Below, in pieces: positions 10,696 through 20,989 of a stretch of 64,000 bases of DNA; position 1 is the stretch's first letter, and the number at the start of each line of letters is the position of its first letter. The position numbers and the translations under genes are program-made. The notes beneath the pieces were generated by a model. It was not told the DNA's origin. It was given only the letters and a program-made list of their open reading frames with translations, and did no database searches. The stretch is from Adiantum capillus-veneris (taxonomy: Eukaryota; Streptophyta; Polypodiopsida; Polypodiales; Pteridaceae): positions 124,052,817 to 124,116,816 of the forward strand of contig CM043958.1 in the NCBI GenBank assembly GCA_014529385.2, in the 5' to 3' direction.

Positions 10696-11940
10696 TGTCA
10701 CGTGACACATCCAACCCTATGTGTCGGTGGACAAGCTACAACACGACAAGGGTTTAGTCAGTCCAGTCAGTCTAGATTTAGAAGTGATCTGGCACTTTTG
10801 TGAGTCTGTTCGCAGACTGTGCATGCCCAGTCACTTAGTGTAGATGCATATCCTCTGGTTGCATACAGCATGATCATAAGCAATCCCATCAGAATCCATC
10901 AGAATCCTTCAAGGGAATTTTCCAATGCATTTAGCCTATTTTACCTATTTTTGACATTTTTCACTTATTATTTTTAAGTGACTTTTGTTGGAAAGTAGGT
11001 AGGGCAAATTGAGTAAGTTTGAATATAAGCAAACCTAGACTAGCACTAATTGGCAAAAGAGGCAGCAGGGGCACATGCTCAACAGGCGCCTTCTCAGCAA
11101 AACCCCCCAAGAGACCTAGCGTTTTTGGAGGAGCCAGCCTGGCGTTGTCGGCATCTAGTACCTAGCGTTTTAGCAGAAGAAGTCCAGCGTTTTGCATTCA
11201 AGAGACATGGCAATAGCAGATCAGCCTAGCGTTTTGCCTAGCAAGACAACCGGCGACAGTAGAGCAGATTTTCAGCCCTAGCGTTTTTGCATCTGCATCA
11301 CACCCTAGCGTTTTGCAGATTCTCTGCGACGGAACTTCAAGAAACCCCAGCGTTTTCAGTTTTCAGCCCTTAGACACCGCAGATCAAGTCTTGAACCTCA
11401 CAGACCTCAGCTTCCCGCAACAATTCCTCGCCGCACGGTCAGTTTCCGCAAGGTTTACAGTTTCAGCCCGGAAAATGCAGATTTCAACATCTACATTTTC
11501 AGGGCGTCGTCGTTGCATCGTCGTCATCGACATCGTCTCCGGCATAGAGTCAGAATTCAGTAGATAAAGATTTGCAGATTTCAGCCCTTAGAGTTTTCAG
11601 ATTTCAGCCGTCTCGTCGTTGTCCTCATCGTCGTCGACATCGTCGGCAAGTCCAAGCATTGTAGAGATTCGTGCAATCATAAGTAGACCGCTCTCGCCAT
11701 AGAGAGTGGGGCCTTCGGAGGAGGGTTTTAGAACGTCTTTGGTGTCGTATTCTCTTCTTTCTCTATCTCTCAGTCTCATACACTTGCACGCACAATGTCC
11801 ATTCACTTTGTTTGTGATCACTGCACTCTCTCATTAAGAACGGAAGGCTGTACCTTCCATAAGAACAAAAAGGAACCTTGAGCACAGTTCGTAGCACTCA
11901 TCTTTAGCAAAGTTCAAACATTCATTCCGCTGCACCTTAC
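10696..11940 (+). repeat. N2 5' LTR
   Basis: Begins with the 12-bp palindrome TGTCACGTGACA, which contains a G-box CACGTG. Between about 11100 and 11360 it holds many CTAGCGTTTT or CCAGCGTTTT motifs. It ends CCTTAC, where the 3' LTR has TGTACA, so the terminal CA is lost here. Confidence 0.88.
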
Positions 11941-11942
11941 GT

Positions 11943-11954
11943 TGGTATCAGAGC
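11943..11954 (+). promoter_or_regulatory. Primer-binding site, initiator Met tRNA type (N2)
   Basis: TGGTATCAGAGC, a perfect plant initiator-Met tRNA PBS, two bases after the 5' LTR. Confidence 0.93.
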
Positions 11955-12317
11955 TTTGGCAGTGTTCTGTATCACTCAAGGAAAGAACCACAAGAACCAC
12001 TAAATTTTTTTTTGCTTGTTGAGGTCACACGAACCCAAGTTCGCTTGGGCGTGTCGATTCCTAATCGTGTTTTTGAAGAGTGACAGGAATCCCAAGAAAG
12101 AAGGGCTTGTCCAGCCTCCCCTTGTGCCTCTTTTCACTCATTGAGAGCGGACTGTGCACTTAGCGGCCGGCCAATCGACGTGAGGTGGGGAAAAGCAACC
12201 TTTGTGTGAGCGCAAGGCCGCCAAGGGGTGCACCCGCGGAAAAGAGCAAAACTTGGGTGAAGAGAAGATCCTTCTCAAACACAGATTGCAAGCGAAAGAA
12301 AACCTCAAGAACCTCAA

Positions 12318-12689
12318 GTGCTCAAGAACCCAAGACCCGCAAGAACCGAAGTTCCTCGTGAACTTAAGAACCCAAGACCACAAGAACCCACAAGAACCCA
12401 AGACTTCAATGGATGGTCATCACTCGAAGCGGAAGAAGAATTTTCCCCACCAAGAGGTTTTTCCGACCCTCCCCCTTCCCCATCTACGCCAAGGATTGCA
12501 CTAACTGCTATGGAGGCTTTCGACAAGATGGTGATGGATATGAAGTTAGAACGCGAAGAACGACACGCAGAAAGAAAAGCAGAAATAAATTGCAGACACG
12601 CAGAAAACAAAGCAGAAAGAGAAGCAGAAAGAAAGGCAGCCAAAGCCAGACAAGAACAGAGCGACCGACACATGCAAGAGTTCTTGTGA
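12318..12689 (+). pseudogene. N2 interior: charged coiled-coil reading frame
   Basis: A 123-codon frame with a proline-rich start and a strongly charged second half (MEAFDKMVMDMKLEREERHA then AERKAE repeats), likely helical or coiled coil. The position after the PBS is where Gag would be, but I see no zinc knuckle or capsid motif. It may be the remnant of a gag-like protein or chance. The following DNA, about 12780-12990, is a GATGATTTGCATGA-type minisatellite. Confidence 0.35.
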
Positions 12690-12779
12690 CTCTTTTCTCA
12701 AGTGCAGGCACATATGCAAGAGATTCAGGAGACGGAGACTCTCTCAGTCTCTTCTTCTCCCAAGCATGACACGCAGAAT

Positions 12780-12990
12780 TTGCATGATGATTTGAATGAC
12801 AATGATTTGCATGATGATTTGGATGACAATGATAAGCATGATGCTTTGGATGATAATGATGAGCATGATGATTTTGCATGATCAAGATGTGATTTCTCAC
12901 AAGCATGATGATTTGCATGATCAAGATGTGATTTCTCACAAGCATGATGAGTTGCATGAAGATGATGTGATTGTTCACAAGGATAATGTG
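12780..12990 (+). repeat. GATGATTTGCATGA minisatellite in N2
   Basis: Degenerate tandem units around GATGATTTGCATGA. Two longer units at about 12873-12947 contain ATCAAGATGTGATTTCTCAC twice. It lies in the middle of the N2 interior. Confidence 0.75.
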
Positions 12991-13494
12991 TTAGTTGATA
13001 CTTTCTTTAGTGAAGCTAACCTCATTGCAGATTCGATTAGTCACGAACAACCAATCTTGGCCTAAGTCCAAAGAACCTCTTCATGAAGAACCGATCTTGG
13101 CTCTTGAGCCTAGGTCCAAAGAACCCTCCCATGAAGTATTATGTGTTCGCATGATTCGTACGCATGCATTGTTCGAGTGTTTCATTCGTGATCGTTTCCT
13201 GTATTTTAGTCAGCGTCTTTATGTGATCCCTTTTCCTAGGCATGACATATTGTACGTTGAGCACGTTTTACTCATGAATGAGCACAAATGTATGCGGATT
13301 TTTCATGAAAAGCTGAAAAGTATGCATTCAAGGACGTCACATTCCATGTTTCTTCCTTGGCACGACACATTCGTAGAACTAACACATGAAAGTATGAGCA
13401 CCAAGCATGGGCATTTCCGTTGTGAATTGCCATAGTTGATTGCTTTAGATCAGAAGAGAAAGATTCGATCTCATTGTTTGCGTGTATGTGGTGA

Positions 13495-13860
13495 ATGGTT
13501 TGGCACTCCGTCTCTTTGTTCATCTACATTGCTTGCACAGTCTTTGAGGAAGACGAGATTGTTTCCACTCACTTCATGGTTTTGTGTTGGAAATGGTTTC
13601 AGGAATTTTCAGCCATGGAGATTCTTGAAGAAGAAAAAAGCATGACTATAGACAAAGATGAAGCATTGAAGGAGCCACAGAAGACTTTGTGCCGCTTTCG
13701 GCGCGGCTCAAAGAAGCAAGCATTGCAGACCTTTATGAAGTTCAAGTACCGCACGACCCATACATCAGAGTGGGCCAGCGAAGAGTCCCTTCCAGGATTT
13801 CGGATGCTATTGGCGATCTCCCTCGACGCCATACAGTTCGGTACCAGTACCTCACTTTGA
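13495..13860 (+). CDS. Chromodomain-like protein of N2 (C-terminal part)
   Basis: Open frame of 121 codons ending at the polypurine tract, where chromovirus Pol ends. Residues in the second half, TFMKFKYRTTHTSEWASEES then L, line up without gaps with the chromodomain strand of G2 (FLVKFKNYPALDAEWMEEED then L). Identities include KFK, EW and EE. One of the usual aromatic cage positions is replaced (Tyr to Arg). No integrase motif precedes it. A frame upstream (12995-13435) has no recognisable domain. I infer a retained chromodomain-like module; chance similarity is possible. Confidence 0.45.
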   Translation: MVWHSVSLFIYIACTVFEEDEIVSTHFMVLCWKWFQEFSAMEILEEEKSMTIDKDEALKEPQKTLCRFRRGSKKQALQTFMKFKYRTTHTSEWASEESLPGFRMLLAISLDAIQFGTSTSL

Positions 13861-13870
13861 AAAGGAGGGA

Positions 13871-15080
13871 TGTCACGTGACACATCCAACCCTATGTGTC
13901 CGTGGACAAGCTACAGCACGACAAGGGTTCAGTCAGTCCAGTCAGTCTAGATTTAGAGGTGATCTGGTACTTTTGGTGAGTCTGTTCGCAGACCGTGCAT
14001 GCCCAGTCACTTAGTGTAGATGCATATCCTCTAGTTGCACACAGCATGATCATAAGCAATCCCATCAGAATCCATCAGAATCCTTTAGGGGAATTTTTAG
14101 TGCATTTAGCGTATTTTACCATTTTTCACTTATTATTTTTAAGTGACTTTTGTTGGAAAGTAGGTAGGGCAAATTGAGTAAGTTTGTATATAAGCAAACC
14201 TAGACTAGCACTCATTGGTAGAAGAGGCAGCAGGAGCACACGCTCAACAAGCACCTTCTCAGCAGAACCCCCCAAGAGACCTAGCGTTTTTGGAGCAGCC
14301 AGCCTGGCGTTGTCGGCATCCAGTACCTAGCGTTTCAACCGAAGAAGTCTAGCGTTTTTGCATTGAAGCGACCTGGCAACAACAGATCAGCCTAGCATTT
14401 TGCCCAGCAAGACAACCGGCGACAGCAGAGCAGATTTTCAGCCCTAGCGTTTTGCAGATTTTCCGCAACGGAACTTCAAGAAACCCCAGCATTTTCAGCT
14501 TATAGCCCTTAGACACCGCAGATCAAGTCCCGAACCTCGCAGATCTCAGCTTCCCGCAGCAGTTCCTCGCCGCACGGTCAATTTTCGCAAGGTTTACAAT
14601 TTCAGCCCGGAAAACGCAGATTTCAGCATCTGCGTTTTCAGCGCGTCGTCGTTGCATCGTTGTCATCGACATCGTCTCCGACATAGAGTCAGAATTCAGC
14701 ATATAAAGATTTGCAGATTTCAGCCCTTAGAGTTTTCAGATTTCAGCTGTCTCGTCGTCGTCCTCATCGTCGTCGACATCGTCGGCAAGTCCAATCATTG
14801 TAGAGATTCGTGCAGTCATAAGTAGACCGCTCTCGCCATAGAGAGTGGGGCCTTGGGAGGAGGGTTTTACAACGTCTCTGGTGTCATATTCTCTTCTCTC
14901 TCTCTCTCTCAGTCTCATACACTTGTACGCATAGTGTCCATTCACTTTGTTTGTGATCACTGCACTCTCTCATTAAGAACGCAAGGATGTACCTTCCATA
15001 AGAACAAAAAGGAACCTTGAGCACAGTTCGGAGCACTCATCTTGAGCAAAGTTCAAACATTCATTCCGCTGCACTGTACA
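13871..15080 (+). repeat. N2 3' LTR
   Basis: Starts TGTCACGTGACACATCC immediately after the polypurine tract and ends CTGTACA. It is the same as the 5' LTR apart from scattered substitutions and a few short indels, and keeps the AGCGTTTT motif cluster (about 14280-14490). Confidence 0.88.
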
Positions 15081-15775
15081 AGTGTCCAAGTCCCTCGTGT
15101 ACTGGCTTCAAAAATCTTGTCGTTAGTGCTAAGGAAGGGTTGAACCTTCGGAGCACCTCCAATTATCTCAAATGGCGCCTTCCCCGTCGAAGAGTGAACC
15201 GTGTTGTTGTAGGCAAATTCCACCAAAGACAATTTTTTCCCATTGAGTCTTCTGATGAGAGATGTAAGACTAATATAAATTCAGACAACTAAATTTGCAA
15301 TCTCAGATTGCTGATCTGTCTACGGGTGGATTGATGATGAGGACTGCAACCGTGTGCCAATGTTCTCCCAAATAGTCCTCCAAAACAAACTCGTGAATTG
15401 GGGATCTCTGTCGGAGACTATTGTCTCAAGCATGCCATGTAATCGAAATATCTGTGCAATAAACAGTCTCGCTAAATGGTTCGGCTTGACTGCTTTCTTC
15501 ACTGGACTGAAGTGAGCTTGCTTGCTAACTCTGTCAATGACAGTCCAAATGCCATTGTGCCCACTTTGTGTCTTCGGGAGATCAAAGATGAAATCCATTG
15601 CAATACTTTCCCAGGGGCGGGCGGGAATGGGTAAAGGCTGTTGTAATCCCTGTGCCTTATGCTTGTCAAACTTAACCTCTTGGCATACTAAACAACTGCG
15701 AAGGAAGTCGTCCACATCCTTCTTGAGTCTTGGCCAAAAGAAATAACGCTCCACACCTTTCAAGGTGGTGTCGAT
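15081..15775 (-). pseudogene. G1 integrase core segment
   Basis: Minus-strand frame 15775-15320 plus decayed sequence to 15081. It contains the C-terminal part of the integrase zinc domain (CLVCQEVKFDKHKAQGLQQP) and the catalytic core: MDFIFDLP with the first Asp, then ETIVSDRDPQFTS with the second Asp. The glutamate region follows in broken frame. G1 is cut at both ends here, by N2 at 15080 and by G2 at 15776; the zinc-domain start resumes at 22702. Confidence 0.85.
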
Positions 15776-16440
15776 TGTCACAAAGTGATGAGGTCGCTAC
15801 CGACAGCAGAAACCCTAAATTCTGCCAGAAACCCTAAAATTTCTGCAAACCCTAATTTCTGCCAAAAACCCTAATTTTCAGAAACCTTAATTTCTGGAAA
15901 CCCTAACCCTAACTGCTGACTGGAAACCCTAATCAGGCGGGGCAGTGCCACGTGGCAATAGTGTACGGAGGCTTTCGGATTTTGCGGCGTGAATCACGGA
16001 AAGCTGAAAAAAAGCATTAGTGACGCATTCTCAGTTGCTTTTTGGCTACGCATGAAATTGAGAGAGAGAAAGGGTTAAATTGCTTTATTTTTTGACTCTT
16101 AGTGAGAGAGAGAGAGAGAGAAGTTGCTTTTGCTTTCAGGCTTTTGGGGCTCTGCTTTTGGGCATCCCTTGTAACATTTAAATATGCGGTGAGGGCCTCA
16201 CTTCTCAGAGCATCTGGACGCAGAGTCTGAGAGTGAAACCCTAACCGTTCTTGTACTCTGACATTGATTTTTAATACAAAAAGAAATACCGAAAGGGGCG
16301 CCAGTCTATGGGGCCAATATCTCTAGGCACGGAACTCCGCCGGGCCGGTGCAAATCTATTGTGATCTATGAATTGTTTTGAAGTGGTTATTTGGTGCTGT
16401 CGCGGTTGATCCTTGACTTGGAGTGTCCAAGTTTGTTACA
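15776..16440 (+). repeat. G2 5' LTR with telo-box cluster
   Basis: TGTCACAAAG to TTGTTACA. Its first 170 bases hold at least six AAACCCTAA-type motifs, and one more lies near 16237. A TATA-like CATTTAAATA sits near 16178. The module AAATACCGAAAGGGGCGCCAG is at about 16283-16303. Confidence 0.9.
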
Positions 16441-16441
16441 G

Positions 16442-16453
16442 TGGTATCAGAGC
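16442..16453 (+). promoter_or_regulatory. Primer-binding site of G2
   Basis: TGGTATCAGAGC, one base after the 5' LTR, perfect match to the plant initiator-Met type. Confidence 0.95.
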
Positions 16454-16512
16454 ACGGCCGATTTCTCTTCTACGGGGAATCTGATCCCCAATTTTTTTTT
16501 TCCACGGCATCT

Positions 16513-17985
16513 ATGGCTTCACGCAAGGATCAGTCGACTCCCTCTGCATCTGGAGCTGCGGGAAGGGATCACAACGAAGATTCAGACAGAGAGTATGGCC
16601 TGCCTCGGCCTACTCAGGTGGAGCAAAGAGTGATGAAGCGTTGTCAATTGATCGACGATGCAACAAAGATGATGCTCAGTTTTGCGAAGGATCCGAAATT
16701 GGCAATATATATGAGCGAGACTTCTTTTCAAGAAGTGCATGCACAGTGGCAGAAAATCACTACACCACCCCTGAAACCCGCTCTCAAGAAACCTTTTGAT
16801 CACAAACAGTATTCAAAGAAGGAATTACTAGAGGTGGTTGATGCACGGATTGCTCAGCTTTTTGACACGCAAAAGATAGCCAAAAAGGGCGGCAAAAAGT
16901 AGAAGAAAGGCACTGACTTCCCGGACTATTTGGGTCGTCAGACAACTTTTGAAAAGGCAAAGAAACAGAAGAAGCGTGTTCGATTCAAAGGAGTACCCAG
17001 TTCTCTTCTTCTTCTTCTGACAGTTCTACTAGCTTATCTGACTCGAGCGAAGAAGATAGAAAAGGCAAAAAGCGAAGCAAGAAGCAACGGTTCGGAAAGG
17101 GCAAAGAAGTTGAAATCTCACCCCGTGAGTGACAGTTCTACAAAGGACTCGTCTACAGACAGTTTAGACTCTGATGAGAGCAACTTTTATGCAAAGAAGA
17201 AGAATTTTTACAAAGCCAACCAGTATGACTTTCTCAAAGACAAAAGCAAGAAAGTCCGAGAGTTGAAGGAAGGTGAACAGTCAATTAAATTTAACACGTT
17301 TTCGGGATATAGAGATGCTTCGAAGGCTTTGTCTTTTGTACACCAGTTTGACATCGCTTTCGCGGGAGGACGCTACTCAAAGCACTCTAAGATTTGGAGA
17401 GCTGCCTCTTACTCTAAGGGGAATGCTCGAACTTGGTGGTCCACGCTTCCATTAAGCAAGACTACGCGAGTTAAATGGTTGAAATTCAAAAGGCTTTTTA
17501 TTTTTTCTTGGCTTACTTGAGAGTATGAACGTGATATACGAACTGCTTGGAACCATGTTCGGATGACCAAGAAGGATACAGTGGACGCTTATTGCGAGAG
17601 ATTCTGGAGCTCTCTTCTACCCGCCTCTTCATTTAAGAAGATCTCGTTCAAGGAACAGATTGAGCGGTTTACCTTGAATCTACCTACAGAGATCCGAGAT
17701 CACTGCTTGGACCAGAAGTTAGCTTCTATTCAGGAGTTGATGAGTCATGCGAAACGGGGTTTTGCCATTCACTTTGGCAGTCTGACTTACCCAACCGATG
17801 AGATCATGACACAAAGAGCTGAACACACTTCGACATGAAAGTAGGAAAAGAACAAGCAACCCAGAGAAAAAGGATGCACGACCCAAGCTTACTCCTCAGG
17901 AGCTAGCTCGATTCATCAAAGAGGGGAAGTGCTTTGGATGCGGGGAACAGGGACTCATCTCTGCGAAGTGCCCTAAAAAGGCACA
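16513..17985 (+). pseudogene. G2 gag (broken)
   Basis: Starts at ATG 16513 (MASRKDQSTPSASG). The capsid-like region runs in one frame to 17838 with stops at 16900 (TAG) and 17518 (TGA), then shifts frame. It includes the retrotrans_gag-like part (AFAGGRYSKHSKIWRAASYS, then W at GNARTWWSTLP and FKEQIERF). The zinc knuckle KCFGCGEQGLISAKC at about 17930-17973 has Leu where the CX2CX4HX4C pattern needs His, so nucleic-acid binding would be impaired. Confidence 0.88.
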
Positions 17986-18061
17986 GAAAGAACATAATGA
18001 TAAGGACGACCAGAGGCATGAGAGTTCGAGAGTAGTTGGGGAACGTGGACGAAAAGGCAAG

Positions 18062-18787
18062 ATGAAAACAGGACTGGTTCGAGATTGTGTGAGTACCGAT
18101 CCCGACACCATGGATGAGGGTACAGAACTTTGTCGAACTTGGGGCAAAGTGAAAGATCAAGAGGCCTTGATTTTCTTTGATGAAGGAGCCAAGGCCAACT
18201 TCATTTCACCGGAATTGGCGGCGCAGCTTGAGATTACTCCCGATCGGATGGGACCACTTGCGGAGGCAATTCTAGCGGCACCCGACAGGGACGTAGCCAC
18301 TACACCTGTCATTGGCAAACTTCGGTTGCATTGTGAGGGGTATTTGGGGCATGAGGATTTCTTCATAATGCCTTTGGAGGGTTGTGATGTTCTCTTAGGG
18401 ATTCCCTGGTACCACAAGAACAACGCCGTGGTCGATTATCGGGCGAGAAAAGCGACTTTGACTATAGAAAAGGGCAGAACAATTGTACTTGATATAAAAC
18501 TGAAGGGCGAGTCTGTCCCTATTGTATCGGCTTCGGCCATTTCAAAATTAATGAAATCCAGTCTGTTTGTTTACTTAATCTTTATGAAAGAATTGAGCGA
18601 TAAGGATAGGACAAATACGTCTAAACTTGATAAAGAACGCCAAGATTTTCTCCACTCTCACGCCGATTGCTTCTCAGAGGGCCTACCAGGAGAGTTACCA
18701 CCTCCTCGTCCTGAAGAGCATACCATTGATCTGACACCTGGAAGCACACCACCGAACCGGCCGCCTTATCGTGTGAGCCGAGCATAG
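18062..18787 (+). pseudogene. G2 protease and protease-RT linker
   Basis: 241-codon frame, in the zinc-knuckle frame. The aspartic protease site reads FFDEGAKANFIS, so the usual D[ST]GA is DEGA. The flap-to-end part GCDVLLGIPWYHKNNAVVDY is well kept. It then leads towards RT through PPRPEEHTIDLTPGSTPPNR. It ends in TAG at 18785, where G1 has CAG (Gln), consistent with C-to-T decay. Confidence 0.88.
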
Positions 18788-19515
18788 AATGAAGAGATTA
18801 TGAACCAAGTGAAAGACCTCTTGGAAAAGGGTCTTGTCCAGCCTAGTACTTCACCGTATTGCTCTCCTATGTTGTTGGTTTTGAAGAAAGACGGATCTTG
18901 GAGGATGTGCATTGATTATAGAGCTCTCAACAAAATCACCATCAAGAACAGATTTTCGATTTCTAGGATCGATGATATACTCGACATGTTACAGGGATCC
19001 TCGTGCTTTAGCAGGATTGACTTGAAGAGTGAATATCATCAGATCCGAATCGCGCCGGGAGACGTCTACAAGACAGCCTTTCGGACTACTTTGAGTTTTT
19101 GGTGATGCCTTTTGGCTTAACCAATGCTCCTGCGACATTTAACCGGATGATGGACAGGATTTTTCGAGAGTACAGACTATTTGTTGGCACTTTCTTTGAC
19201 GACATCATTGTTTTCTCCAAGAAGGAGGCAGAACACAGAGATCATCTACTTCAGGTCTTTCAGGCATTGCGAGATCACAAGTTAGTGATAAATGCAAAGA
19301 AAAGTGAATTTTTCCTACCAGAGATACTCTTTTTGGGACACATTGTCTCAGCAGCTGGAGTGCAAATGGACCCGGCCAAGACAGAGACTATCCGTGATTG
19401 GCCTGATTTGAAGAATGTCCATGAAGTTAGAAGCTTCTTGGGACTGTGTTCGTCCTATAGGCGGTTCATACGAAAGTTTGCAGAGGTTGCTTCCCTTTTG
19501 CACGTCTTGACATAG
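18788..19515 (+). pseudogene. G2 reverse transcriptase
   Basis: Two frames with a small deletion near 19085. Motifs in order: [72 protein letters not shown], then the catalytic FFDDIIVFSK with both aspartates, and FLGHIVSAAGV. Ends with TAG at 19513 in place of the Gln codon seen in relatives (LTQK). Confidence 0.92.
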
Positions 19516-20040
19516 AAAGGAGTCCCTTTCTCGTGGGGACCCACAGAGGTGACTGCCTTTCAGACTTTGAAAGAGAAATTGACTACGGGACTAGTTTTGA
19601 CTTTGCCGGACTTGCAAAAGTCGTTTGAAGTAGCTTGTGATACTTGTGGTCGTTGTCTGGATGCGGTCTTAATGCAAGAAGGCCAATGCCATTGCCTACG
19701 AGAGCCGATTGTTCTCAAGGCTGGAATTGACAATACAGATATGTGAGAAAGAGCTTTTGGTGGCTATCTAAGCTCTCATTCAGTGGCGACATTACCTACT
19801 CGGAGCCGATTTTACGGTTTTTCACAGATGATGGGAGTTTATGCTACTTCTTGTCATGGAAGCAGCTATCGGAAAAAGCAGATGCGGTGGGCAAACATCT
19901 TGTCACGATTTACTTCCGGATTGTCCATGTGCATGGACAGAAGAATTGGTGGTAAATACTTTGTCCCAAAAGCCGTTGGTTTTGGCTATTTTCGCGATAC
20001 ATCATAGGAGCTTCGAGGATATGGTCGATCAGTATGCCAC
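19516..20040 (+). pseudogene. G2 RNase H and tether region
   Basis: Frame 19549-19746 covers the RNase H start (LPDLQKSFEVACDTCGRCLD, AVLMQEGQ). Later parts are recognisable across frames, for example QKNWW and FRIVHVHGQ. A duplication or shift and several stops break it. Confidence 0.85.
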
Positions 20041-20960
20041 AGATACAGTTTTGCAGATATTCACACGGATACAGGATGGGGAGACAGTAGCTGGATACTC
20101 CCTTTGGGAAGGCTACTTGATGAGAAAGACTATGTTGTGGGTTACACAGCCGTTGAGGGAAAAGGTTATGACTGAATGCCACTGTCCATCTTTTACGGGT
20201 CACCGCGGCATTGCTACCACCATGAAGGGGGTAGAGATATACTTCTTTTGGCCGAGACTCAAAAAGGATGTGGAAGAGTTTGTGCGCAGTTGCTTAGTAT
20301 GCCAGAAGGTCAAGTTTGACAGGCATAAGGCACAAGGATTGTTATAGCCTTTACCCATACCCACCCGCCCTTGGGAAAGTATTGCGATGGATTTCATTTT
20401 TGATCTCCCGAGAACACAGAGTGGTCACGATGGTATCTGGATTGTTATTGACATATTTAGCAAACAGGCTCATTTCATTCCAGCGAAGAAAACAGTCAAG
20501 CCGGATCACTTAGCGAGACTGTTTGTGGCCCAGATCTTCAGATTACATGGCATGCCTGAGACGATTGTCTCCGACAGAGACCCCAAATTTACGAGTTTGT
20601 TTTGGAAGGCAATTTGGGAGAACATTGGCACGCGGTTGCAGTTCTCGTCATCGTTCCACCCGCAGACTGATGGGCAATGTGAGATTGCAAATTCAGTGGT
20701 TCTAGATTTATTGAAGTCTTATATCTCTGATTAGAAGACTCAATGGGAAAAGTACTTACCTTTGGTGGAATTTGCCTACAATAACATGATACACTCTTCG
20801 ACGGGGAAGGCGCCATTTGAGATTGTTGAAGGTGCTGCGAAGGTTCCACCCTTCCTAAGCACGAAAGACAAGATCTTTGAAGCGGATGAATATACGCGAG
20901 ATTTGGATACGGCTTTTGCCAAGGTTCGCGAGACTTAGCAGAAGTCTCAAGAATGACAGA
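20041..20960 (+). pseudogene. G2 integrase
   Basis: Zinc domain with HCPSFTGHRGIATTMK and SCLVCQKVKFDRHKAQ (HHCC type). TAG at 20345 replaces the family CAG. The core frame is 20387-20734: MDFIFDLPRTQSGHDGIWIV (first Asp), ETIVSDRDPKFTSLFW (second Asp), and SSFHPQTDGQCEIAN near the glutamate. The C-terminal part LVEFAYNNMIHSSTGKAPFE follows in broken frame. Confidence 0.92.
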
Positions 20961-20989
20961 AAAAGGCAGCGGATCGCCATCGTCGCGAT

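Larger units (their letters stand above)
10696..15080 (+). mobile_element. Non-autonomous LTR retrotransposon N2, complete
   Basis: 5' LTR 10696-11940 and 3' LTR 13871-15080 begin TGTCACGTGACACATCC and are clearly similar throughout. Target duplications AATGT (10691-10695) and AGTGT (15081-15085) differ by one base, and the G1 sequence reads through when the element is removed. PBS TGGTATCAGAGC is at 11943-11954 and a polypurine tract AAAAGGAGGGA ends at 13870. The 1.9-kb interior has no protease, RT, RNase H or integrase, so it must be mobilised in trans. It does contain a chromodomain-like C-terminal segment. Confidence 0.9.

Noticed and set aside
15805-15930. Interstitial telomere array
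   Set aside because: The AAACCCTAA motifs are spaced, embedded in an LTR and present in both LTRs, so they are not a telomeric tract.
16442-16453. tRNA gene at TGGTATCAGAGC sites
   Set aside because: Only 12 bases complementary to the tRNA 3' end are present, right after an LTR; these are primer-binding sites.
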